Shown here: in pieces, positions 56,021 to 63,004 of the stretch
Layout of the letters: every line of letters begins with the position of its first letter
How positions within the stretch are numbered: position 1 is the first letter of the stretch
NCBI RefSeq assembly: GCF_008195825.1
Contig: NZ_CP043329.1
Location: 3,720,001 to 3,784,000 of the forward strand
From: Pedobacter aquae
GTDB lineage: Bacteria > Bacteroidota > Bacteroidia > Sphingobacteriales > Sphingobacteriaceae
DNA: 64,000 bases
Direction: 5' to 3'
The notes under the pieces: generated by a model
What the model was told of the DNA's origin: nothing
The model's database searches: none
The model's input: only the letters and a program-made list of their open reading frames with translations
Program-made: the position numbers and the translations under genes

Positions 56021-58900
56021 TTAAGCTGTTTTCTTTACTCTTTTAGGTTTCTCTTTAGTAAATAAATCTGCGGTGTATTTCTCGTACAATTCAAATAGAA
56101 ATTCCATGCGTTTGGCTTCGCTTAAAAAGGGCTGCGGGCGGTACGCCAAATCAACTGCTTTATCTAACTCGTTATGCGCTTTTACTAAAGCTGGAGGCAT
56201 AGTTAATGGGTTGTATAAATTTGCTAAAGAACTGTTAGGAAATTCTGCTCTTACATCTAAAACCTTTTGTGCTTTTTCTTCTATTTGTTGAATTTGTTTT
56301 TCACTTGGATTTTCTGGCCAAGGATAATTATTATAAACAATATCTTTTGAATACCTGTAATCACTTTTTAATCTACCACAAGTTGTTTTGACCCAAGCCA
56401 TATGCATTAAAGACATCAATATTCCAAAGTGATACAAGTTTCCATCTGGTAATATATGACAGCTATTATGTGGTATATTATCTTTTTTAAAGAATGCAAA
56501 TGGAATATATTTTCTATTTTCCGATGTTGTGCTGGGTATTAAAATATAACTTTCGGGATTTCTTATATCTCGAAATTGAGTTGGTTTGAGGGCTAATTTT
56601 CTTGCTCCCTCATCAATACTATTCTCTCGTATTTTTTTTACATTCTTAATTCTATCTAAAACATAAGGCATTTGTTTTATTTCTTCTGGCGAAGCATCAA
56701 CTAACCAAATACACCATCTTTTTTCACCATTAAGAAATTCTTTAGCGCTAATTAATGGTTTAATAAACTTTGATGCTTTTGGTTCCAGTGTTAGAAATGC
56801 ACCTAAATCTTTATCGGAAATTATGAGATTACCTCCATCAACTGGTTTATTCCCCCATGCAATTTTCGGAACATCACATATAGTTTTTTCATTTAATGAT
56901 AATGTGAAATCTTTTCCCTCTACTAAATAAGGATTGATATTTTTAACTCTGATTTCATGAGGCTCACCCTTTATATTCTCATATTCAAATATTCTTTTAT
57001 TATTGGTATCAAAGTTTGCAAAGCCAATGATAACACAATGTACAGCTGCATTTCCTCTCGCTTCATTATTCCAACTGAATGTTCTATGTGCAAAATGTAT
57101 TTTAATATTGTATTTACGGAATAGTAGTTCCCAAAGTATTCCTACTTGTTCTCCTTGAGATATAGAATTTGTAGAAACAAAAGCTACCTTGGTTTTGGTG
57201 TTTTGTATAAACTGTGCCGCTTTTAAATACCAAGCGCAAACATAATCTAAAACTCCAGCACCATTTACACCATTAAAAAGAATAGACATTTCTGCTTTTT
57301 GGTTAACATTCTGATTACTCTTCCCTAAAAATGGAGGGTTTCCTAATATAAAATCAAAGCTGCTATCCTCATTGCCTTTTATACTGCTTAATTTATGTTC
57401 TTGAGACTTATTTGTGAGGATGTTTACCGTATTATATTCGTGTATAGGCTCTTCTAGTATAAAAATATTAGTCTGTTCAGCAATAACATTAATATGGTCT
57501 AGAGGAAAAAGCAAACTATGCCAATTAGTGGTTAATGCATTACCATGTACAATTTTTGCAGCTTTCTCCAATGGCAATCTCGCAAAATACTCCCCAAACT
57601 CATTGCTTATCAGCATATTCATTTGGTGGTCCATCAGCCACATGGCAACTTCGGCAATACGGGCAGGGAATTCTTCGTATTCTATGCCGTACATCATATC
57701 TACATTTAACCAAATAATTGATGCTATACTTGTAGCTAGTTGGTTTTTGTATTGCTCTCTTAAAATTTCTATTTCTAACAGGCGTAACTCTCTATAAGTA
57801 ATCACTAAAAAATTACCACAACCACAAGCAGGGTCTAAAAATTTAAGCTGGCTTATCTTTTTATGAAACTCTTGTAGCTTAGGCCTATTCTTTTTTACAG
57901 CTTCAAACTCTGCGTATAAATCGTCTAGAAAGAGTGGTTTTATCAGCTTAAGGATATTCTTTTCGCTGGTATAATGTGCGCCTAAGTTTCTGCGTTCTTG
58001 CGGATTCATCACACTTTGAAACATAGAGCCAAATATGGCTGGCGAAATCTTACTCCAATCTATATAACAACATTCTAGTAAGCTATTACGCATAGCACTG
58101 TCAAAACTTGCAGAGGGTAGTATTTCTTCAAACAGTTTACCGTTTACATAAGGGAAAGCATTTAGCTGTTCATCAAGATTTTTAAAGCGGTTGGCATGTG
58201 GTGTATTTAAAACCTGAAAGAGTTCTTGAATTTTGGCTGCTAAATCGCTTCCATCTTCATTAGTTCTATCCTCTATAAAGTGTTGGAACTGGTGTTTATC
58301 AAAAATGGTGGTATCTTCTGCAAACAAGCAAAATAATATCCTAACCAAATAAACCTCTAGCGGGTGCCCAGTATAACCAATTTCCTCTAACCTATCATGC
58401 AGCTTACCCATTAATTCGGCTGCTTTAATATTTACAGGGTCTTGCTCTTTATAAATACGTTTTTGGTAACCTGCTATAAATCCAAAATGCTGTACATAGT
58501 TTACAAGTTCATTAAGTTTAAATTCTAGCGTTTTATTTTCTTCGGTATCAAATAACCTAAAATTCTCAAAGTCTGATACTAAAATGTATTTAGGTAATTC
58601 ATGCTCTTTTAAGCCATGTATATAATCTTTTGCTTGTATAAATGCTTTATCTAAGTTTTTGCCCTTAGATTTCATTTCTATTAAGATGGTACCTTTCCAA
58701 AGCAAATCTATATAACCATCCGCATCATTTAGTTTTTTAACCCGATGCTCAAAAGTTCCTACTCTTTTACGAGTAATGCCAAATACATTAAAAAATGCTT
58801 CAATAAAAGATTTTGCCTCGGCTTCTTCATTAAATGTATCAGCCCATTCTTTAGAGAATAGAACGGCTCTTTCTTTAATTTCATTCCAGCTTAATGCCAT
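56021..58900 (-). CDS. MmeI-type single-chain restriction-modification enzyme
   Basis: 959 residues, near the size of MmeI (919). N-terminal nuclease: Asp65, then Glu75-Met-Lys77, which is the Asp-x9-Glu-x-Lys spacing of MmeI. A helical linker (about 150-300) is followed by a gamma-type N6-adenine methyltransferase: motif I Asp-Pro-Ala-Cys-Gly-Cys-Gly-Asn-Phe near 355 and motif IV Asn-Pro-Pro-Phe near 528. The target-recognition region fills about 640-870. Enzymes of this type (type IIL) methylate one strand and cut about 20 bases away, with modification and cleavage in one chain. No partner genes are present, consistent with that. The recognition site cannot be read here. Confidence 0.87.
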   Translation of the reverse strand: MALSWNEIKERAVLFSKEWADTFNEEAEAKSFIEAFFNVFGITRKRVGTFEHRVKKLNDADGYIDLLWKGTILIEMKSKGKNLDKAFIQAKDYIHGLKEHELPKYILVSDFENFRLFDTEENKTLEFKLNELVNYVQHFGFIAGYQKRIYKEQDPVNIKAAELMGKLHDRLEEIGYTGHPLEVYLVRILFCLFAEDTTIFDKHQFQHFIEDRTNEDGSDLAAKIQELFQVLNTPHANRFKNLDEQLNAFPYVNGKLFEEILPSASFDSAMRNSLLECCYIDWSKISPAIFGSMFQSVMNPQERRNLGAHYTSEKNILKLIKPLFLDDLYAEFEAVKKNRPKLQEFHKKISQLKFLDPACGCGNFLVITYRELRLLEIEILREQYKNQLATSIASIIWLNVDMMYGIEYEEFPARIAEVAMWLMDHQMNMLISNEFGEYFARLPLEKAAKIVHGNALTTNWHSLLFPLDHINVIAEQTNIFILEEPIHEYNTVNILTNKSQEHKLSSIKGNEDSSFDFILGNPPFLGKSNQNVNQKAEMSILFNGVNGAGVLDYVCAWYLKAAQFIQNTKTKVAFVSTNSISQGEQVGILWELLFRKYNIKIHFAHRTFSWNNEARGNAAVHCVIIGFANFDTNNKRIFEYENIKGEPHEIRVKNINPYLVEGKDFTLSLNEKTICDVPKIAWGNKPVDGGNLIISDKDLGAFLTLEPKASKFIKPLISAKEFLNGEKRWCIWLVDASPEEIKQMPYVLDRIKNVKKIRENSIDEGARKLALKPTQFRDIRNPESYILIPSTTSENRKYIPFAFFKKDNIPHNSCHILPDGNLYHFGILMSLMHMAWVKTTCGRLKSDYRYSKDIVYNNYPWPENPSEKQIQQIEEKAQKVLDVRAEFPNSSLANLYNPLTMPPALVKAHNELDKAVDLAYRPQPFLSEAKRMEFLFELYEKYTADLFTKEKPKRVKKTA

Positions 58901-59002
58901 GGTAGATAAGAATATTTTATTTCGAGAAAGATAAGAAATCTGTTAAAATTATAAATCTAATTTTAAAGATAATTATTTGGTCTCTTTTACTATCCTCTGT
59001 AA

Positions 59003-59040
59003 TAAAAAATCCTTGCAAATTTATCATCTACAAGGATTTA
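59003..59040 (-). terminator. Terminator after tRNA-Ser
   Basis: Minus strand: AATCCTTG (59031-59038) and CAAGGATT (59008-59015) form an 8-bp stem with a 15-base loop, followed by a T run (59004-59009). It lies 14 bp after the tRNA 3' end. Confidence 0.8.
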
Positions 59041-59052
59041 TAAGATATTTTG

Positions 59053-59139
59053 CGGAGAAAGAGGGATTCGAACCCTCGGTACCGTTGCCAGTACACCAGC
59101 TTTCCAAGCTGGCTCATTCGACCACTCTGACATCTCTCC
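59053..59139 (-). tRNA. tRNA-Ser (anticodon GGA)
   Basis: 87 nt on the minus strand. Acceptor arm GGAGAGA pairs with TTTCTCC with one G-T wobble; long variable arm as in class II tRNAs; anticodon stem CCAGC/GCTGG with loop TTGGAAA, anticodon GGA at 59103-59105; T-loop TTCGAAT. No CCA is encoded. The 5' end is one base from the stop codon of the GIY-YIG gene upstream. It appears functional and is the intact partner of the broken copy at 59399-59512. Confidence 0.97.
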
Positions 59140-59140
59140 G

Positions 59141-59383
59141 TTAAATAATACCATTTTGTTTAAGGTAATGGTAACCTTCAATTGATTTGTAAAACATTTC
59201 TCTTTTAAATGCTTCACTTCTTGTGTTATGCACTTCAAAAAAGTGTAACTCTAAAGGTCTTCTATTTTTTGTAGACTTAACATCTCCTTTATTATGCTTG
59301 ATTAACCTATTACTCAAATTTATAGTACTTCCATAATAGTACCGGTTATCTTTAAAGCTCTTAAGAATATAACTATAAAACAC
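59141..59383 (-). CDS. Small GIY-YIG nuclease wedged between tRNA-Ser copies
   Basis: 80 residues from a GTG at 59383; no ATG is available, and a longer frame would run back through the tRNA fragment, which I reject. GIY-YIG features: Phe-Tyr-Ser-Tyr-Ile-Leu-Lys-Ser, then Asp-Asn-Arg-Tyr-Tyr-Tyr-Gly-Ser-Thr, the conserved Arg in Leu-Ser-Asn-Arg-Leu, His-Asn, and the metal Glu in Arg-Glu-Met-Phe-Tyr-Lys-Ser. The fold is that of UvrC N-termini and homing endonucleases. The stop codon lies one base before the intact tRNA-Ser, and the coding part begins 15 bp after the T-loop of the broken tRNA. A mobile-nuclease role is inferred from that position. Confidence 0.8.
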   Translation of the reverse strand: MFYSYILKSFKDNRYYYGSTINLSNRLIKHNKGDVKSTKNRRPLELHFFEVHNTRSEAFKREMFYKSIEGYHYLKQNGII

Positions 59384-59421
59384 TTTAATTATAAATTTAT
59401 TCGAACCCTCGGTACCGTTGC

Positions 59422-59441
59422 TCCTAAGGAGCCCTGCGGGC
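59422..59441. repeat. 20-bp double-hairpin insert, copy 1
   Basis: Minus strand GCCC-GCA-GGGC then TCC-TTA-GGA: two tiny adjacent hairpins with three-base loops. It is absent from the intact tRNA. Same design as copy 2. Confidence 0.85.
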
Positions 59442-59457
59442 CAGTACACAAGCTTTC

Positions 59458-59477
59458 TCCAAAGGAGTCCTTCGGAC
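59458..59477. repeat. 20-bp double-hairpin insert, copy 2
   Basis: Minus strand GTCC-GAA-GGAC then TCC-TTT-GGA, splitting the anticodon of the broken tRNA. Stem bases differ from copy 1 in compensating pairs (GTCC/GGAC against GCCC/GGGC), so the hairpin shape is kept while the sequence changed. Confidence 0.85.
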
Positions 59478-59621
59478 CAAGCTGGCTCATTCGACCACTC
59501 TGACATCTCTCCGGTTTCCCCTTTCGGGGGATGCAAAACTAACTAATTCTTTCAATTTTACAGAACAATATCTCCTAATTTAAACGTTAAGCTTAAATTA
59601 GCTTTCTAAAATTTTCAAGAT

Positions 59622-60269
59622 ATGGATTATCAGGCTTATTTATTCGATTTAAACGGAACCATTATAGATGATATGCAGTTTCATGCCAGAGCATGGTATG
59701 ATATTTTAAGTAACGATTTAAAATCAGATATCACTTTTGACGAGACCGTTTTACAGATGTACGGCAAAAACCAGGAATTGCTAGAGCGTGTTTTTGGTAA
59801 AGGTTATTTCACTCAAGAACAAATTGATAAGCTTTCTATGGAAAAAGAACAGCGTTACCAAGCCGAGTATAAAGCCCACATGAAACTTATTGATGGTTTA
59901 GGCGATTATTTAGAAAATGCTAAATCCAAAGGTATAAAAATGGCTATAGGCTCGGCCGCTATTCCATTTAATATTGATTTTATTTTGGATAACCTACACA
60001 TCCGCGAATATTTCCCTGTTATTGTAAGTGCAAATGATGTTGCATTAAGTAAACCACACCCAGAAACATTTTTAAAAGGAGCAGAGCTTCTAGGGGTAGC
60101 CCCAAGCGCCTGCGTAGTTTTTGAAGATGCACCAAAAGGAGTAGAAGCAGCACAAAATGCCAATATGAAAAGTGTTGTACTCACCACCCTACATGAACCT
60201 GCTGATTTTAACGCTTACAGTAACATTTTAACTTTTACAGCTAACTATCAAAACCTAAATATTTTTTAA
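59622..60269 (+). CDS. HAD-family phosphatase (beta-phosphoglucomutase-like)
   Basis: 215 residues, cap type C1 HAD fold. Motif I is Phe-Asp9-Leu-Asn11-Gly-Thr: the nucleophile Asp9 is present but the second Asp, the usual acid/base, is Asn. Ser-x motif II is in Gly-Ser-Ala-Ala, Lys in Ser-Lys-Pro-His-Pro, and motif IV is Phe-Glu-Asp-Ala-Pro-Lys-Gly. The Asp-to-Asn change would be expected to slow dephosphorylation or favour phosphoryl transfer. It precedes araB by 116 bp on the same strand; such genes often accompany sugar operons in this phylum. The substrate is not known. Confidence 0.85.
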   Translation: MDYQAYLFDLNGTIIDDMQFHARAWYDILSNDLKSDITFDETVLQMYGKNQELLERVFGKGYFTQEQIDKLSMEKEQRYQAEYKAHMKLIDGLGDYLENAKSKGIKMAIGSAAIPFNIDFILDNLHIREYFPVIVSANDVALSKPHPETFLKGAELLGVAPSACVVFEDAPKGVEAAQNANMKSVVLTTLHEPADFNAYSNILTFTANYQNLNIF

Positions 60270-60385
60270 AAAATTAATTTTTCAATCATGAGCAATCTTT
60301 TATAAAAATAAATAAATGTTATATTTACACTTAATAAAATAAATTGTATTTTGCAGCGCAATTATAAATCTCAAATTCTTTAATA

Positions 60386-62053
60386 ATGAGTCAAGGTAAA
60401 TATGTTATAGGGGTAGATTACGGGACAGATTCTGTACGTTCTGTATTGGTAGATGCCTCAAATGGTGCAATTGCTGCTACTTCGGTTTTTTATTATCCCC
60501 GTTGGAAAAAAGGATTATACTGTAACCCTGGTCAAAATCAATTTAGACAACACCCCTTAGATTATGTTGAAGGCTTAGAACAAACCATAAAAGCTTGTTT
60601 AGAGCAAGTAGGTGCAAACATAGCGCAACAAGTAAAAGCTATTTCTATAGATACAACAGGCTCTACCCCGGTAGCGGTTAATGAGCAAGGTGTACCTTTG
60701 GCTTTAACGCCAGAGTTTGCAGAAAACCCTCATGCTATGTTTATCCTATGGAAAGACCACACCGCATTAAAGGAAGCTGCCGAGATTAATAAACACGCAG
60801 AAAAGTTTGACGATAATTACCTAAAATACGTTGGCGGAATTTACTCTTCAGAATGGTTTTGGGCAAAAATATTAAGAACCCTCAGGGTTGATGAAAGCGT
60901 TAAAAAGGCTGCTTTTTCTTGGGTAGAGCATTGCGATTGGATTCCGTTTTTACTAACCGGGGCTCAGCATGTTTCAGAGTTAAAAAGAGGGGTTTGCGCT
61001 GCCGGTCATAAAGCCCTATGGGCGGAGGAGTTTAACGGTTTCCCTCCAGAAGATTTCTTTAACTCTTTAGATCCTCTTTTAAAAGGTCTAAGAGAAAGAG
61101 TTTCTCAGGAAGTTCTACCAGCTTCAGAAGCTGCGGGTACATTGAGTGCAGAGTGGGCGCAAAAACTAGGCTTAAATACCGATGTGAAAATAGGAATTGG
61201 TGCTTTTGATGCACACATGGGCGCTGTTGGTGGCCAAATAGAGCCTTACCATTTAAGTAAAGTAATGGGTACTTCTACCTGCGATATGTTGGTAGCACCT
61301 TCTGCAGAAATGACAGGTAAATTGGTTAAAGGTATTTGCGGACAAGTAAATGGTTCTATCATACCGGGTATGAGTGGTTTAGAAGCTGGTCAGTCTGCCT
61401 TTGGCGATGCTTATGCATGGTTCCAAAAAATGTTAAAATGGCCTCTTGAGCAAATTCTAGCCGATTCTAATGCTATTTCTGAGGAACAAAAGGAGAAATT
61501 AAGAGAAGAATATAACGAGCAAATCATCATTAAACTTAGTAAAGCAGCGGCAGCACTGCCGCTGGATGTAAAAGATGAATTAGCTATAGATTGGTTAAAC
61601 GGAAGAAGAACGCCAGACGCTAATCAAGAATTAAAAGGTGCTTTTTGGGGTTTAGATTTAGGTACCGATGCACCTGCTATGTTTAAAGCCTTGGTTGAGG
61701 CTACTTGTTTTGGCGCAAAGAAAATTGTGGATCGTTTTATAGAGCAAGGCATCCCTGTTAAAGGTTTAATTGGTTTAGGTGGTGTGGCTAAAAAATCTGC
61801 TTATATTATGCAGGTGATGGCCGATGTGATGAATATGCCTATCAGGATTCATCAATCAGATCAAACTTGTGCTTTAGGTGCTGCTATGTTTGCCGCAACT
61901 GTAGCAGGTTTTTATCCAACTGTAGAAAATGCCATGGAAGCTATGGGACATGGTTTTAGTGATGAGTATTTCCCTAATCAAGAAAATGTTGCGCTTTACC
62001 AAGCTCGATACGAAAAATACAAAGCTATGGGAGCTTTTATAGAGAACAACTGA
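60386..62053 (+). CDS. araB: Ribulokinase
   Basis: 555 residues, FGGY kinase. N-terminal phosphate motif Gly-Val-Asp-Tyr-Gly-Thr-Asp-Ser-Val-Arg; Asp-Thr-Thr-Gly-Ser-Thr-Pro near 90; Gly-Ala-Phe-Asp-Ala-His-Met-Gly-Ala-Val near 272, with the catalytic Asp; and the Gly-Leu-Gly-Gly-Val-Ala-Lys-Lys-Ser ATP motif near 460. Length and the Glu-Ala-Gly-Gln-Ser-Ala-Phe-Gly-Asp block match AraB. It phosphorylates L-ribulose for the epimerase encoded 26 bp downstream. Intact frame. Confidence 0.95.
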   Translation: MSQGKYVIGVDYGTDSVRSVLVDASNGAIAATSVFYYPRWKKGLYCNPGQNQFRQHPLDYVEGLEQTIKACLEQVGANIAQQVKAISIDTTGSTPVAVNEQGVPLALTPEFAENPHAMFILWKDHTALKEAAEINKHAEKFDDNYLKYVGGIYSSEWFWAKILRTLRVDESVKKAAFSWVEHCDWIPFLLTGAQHVSELKRGVCAAGHKALWAEEFNGFPPEDFFNSLDPLLKGLRERVSQEVLPASEAAGTLSAEWAQKLGLNTDVKIGIGAFDAHMGAVGGQIEPYHLSKVMGTSTCDMLVAPSAEMTGKLVKGICGQVNGSIIPGMSGLEAGQSAFGDAYAWFQKMLKWPLEQILADSNAISEEQKEKLREEYNEQIIIKLSKAAAALPLDVKDELAIDWLNGRRTPDANQELKGAFWGLDLGTDAPAMFKALVEATCFGAKKIVDRFIEQGIPVKGLIGLGGVAKKSAYIMQVMADVMNMPIRIHQSDQTCALGAAMFAATVAGFYPTVENAMEAMGHGFSDEYFPNQENVALYQARYEKYKAMGAFIENN

Positions 62054-62079
62054 TAACCTATAACTGTAAACTGAAAAAA

Positions 62080-62778
62080 ATGAATAAATATAGAAAAATA
62101 CAAGAAGAAGCTTATGCAGCTAATATGCGTTTACCAGAGTTAAATCTGGTGATTTTTACCTTCGGAAATGTAAGTGTTGCTGATAGAGATTTGGGTGTTT
62201 TTGCGATTAAGCCTAGCGGAGTAGATTATACCAAACTTCAGGTAGAGCAAATGGTAATTGTAGATTTTGATGGAAATACCGTTGCCGGAGATTTAAGACC
62301 TTCATCAGACACTAAAACGCATGCTGTTTTATATAAGCATTGGGATAATATCAATAGCGTGGTGCATACACACTCCACTTATGCCACGGCTTGGGCGCAA
62401 TCTCAAAGAGATATTCCTATTTACGGTACTACACATGCAGATTATACCACTTGTGATATTCCTTGCGCTCCGCCAATGAGCGATGAAATGATAAAAGGTA
62501 ATTACGAATATGAAACTGGCTTCCAAATCATCAATTGCTTAAAAGAAAGAGGTTTAAGTAATAGCGATGTAGAGATGATTTTAGTAGGTAACCATGCACC
62601 TTTTACTTGGGGTAAAACGGCTGATAAAGCAGTACATAATAGTGCTGTTTTAGAAGAAATAGCCCGTATGGCATATTTAACTGAGCAAATTAATCCGCAA
62701 GTGCCCAAATTAAAAGACGCTTTAATTAATAAGCATTACGATAGAAAACATGGCGAAGGCTCTTATTATGGGCAGTAA
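62080..62778 (+). CDS. araD: L-ribulose-5-phosphate 4-epimerase
   Basis: 232 residues, class II aldolase/adducin family. Motifs: Thr-Phe-Gly-Asn-Val-Ser-Val and Ile-Lys-Pro-Ser-Gly-Val near the N-terminus, Asp-Leu-Arg-Pro-Ser-Ser-Asp-Thr near 74, the zinc pair His-Thr-His-Ser near 96, Gly-Thr-Thr-His-Ala-Asp near 114, and Asn-His-Ala-Pro-Phe-Thr-Trp-Gly near 171 with the third zinc His. It converts L-ribulose-5-phosphate to D-xylulose-5-phosphate. Second gene of the ara operon. Confidence 0.95.
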   Translation: MNKYRKIQEEAYAANMRLPELNLVIFTFGNVSVADRDLGVFAIKPSGVDYTKLQVEQMVIVDFDGNTVAGDLRPSSDTKTHAVLYKHWDNINSVVHTHSTYATAWAQSQRDIPIYGTTHADYTTCDIPCAPPMSDEMIKGNYEYETGFQIINCLKERGLSNSDVEMILVGNHAPFTWGKTADKAVHNSAVLEEIARMAYLTEQINPQVPKLKDALINKHYDRKHGEGSYYGQ

Positions 62779-62858
62779 TTAGACGCTAGATTTTAGATAA
62801 TAGAAAATAGAGGTTATTAATCAATTTATAAACATTATACAAGCCTTGTAGGGAGTCT

Positions 62859-62969
62859 GTCTCAAGTCACCATTTCGTGTGTCAGGCTGAGCGGAGTCGA
62901 AGCCTTTTCTGAGTGAATATCAGAGAACATTTTGACTCTGTTCAATATGATAAATATAATTTTTGAGAC
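62859..62969. repeat. 111-bp palindromic dispersed element in the araD-araA gap
   Basis: Ends are inverted: GTCTCAA (62859-62865) and TTGAGAC (62963-62969). Inside is a second, weaker inverted pair, GAGTCGAA (62894-62901) and TTTTGACTC (62930-62938). The TCGA-rich core is shared with 20834-20848, and about 80 bp align with the copy near 35011-35090. No gene is coded. It could form a hairpin in the ara mRNA. Confidence 0.75.
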
Positions 62970-63004
62970 ATCCTCTTTAAGATAAGGCATAAAAAACATC
63001 AAAA

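Larger units (their letters stand above)
59399..59512 (-). pseudogene. Broken tRNA-Ser copy with two hairpin inserts
   Basis: Matches tRNA-Ser(GGA) from its first base (59512) to the T-loop TTCGAAT (59399), where homology ends; the T-stem 3' half and acceptor 3' strand are missing. Two 20-bp inserts interrupt it: one at 59458-59477 inside the anticodon, one at 59422-59441 in the variable arm. One substitution (59450) also breaks an anticodon-stem pair. It cannot give a working tRNA. It lies just upstream of the GIY-YIG gene, which separates it from the intact copy. Confidence 0.92.

Noticed and set aside
59038-59238. Open frame on the minus strand running through tRNA-Ser
   Set aside because: Its conserved-looking part is simply the translation of the tRNA gene (Met-Ser-Glu-Trp-Ser-Asn-Glu-Pro); there is no independent protein signal.
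59384-59536. N-terminal extension of the GIY-YIG gene back to an ATG at 59536
   Set aside because: The extension is translated tRNA-Ser fragment plus hairpin inserts; GIY-YIG homology begins only after the GTG at 59383.
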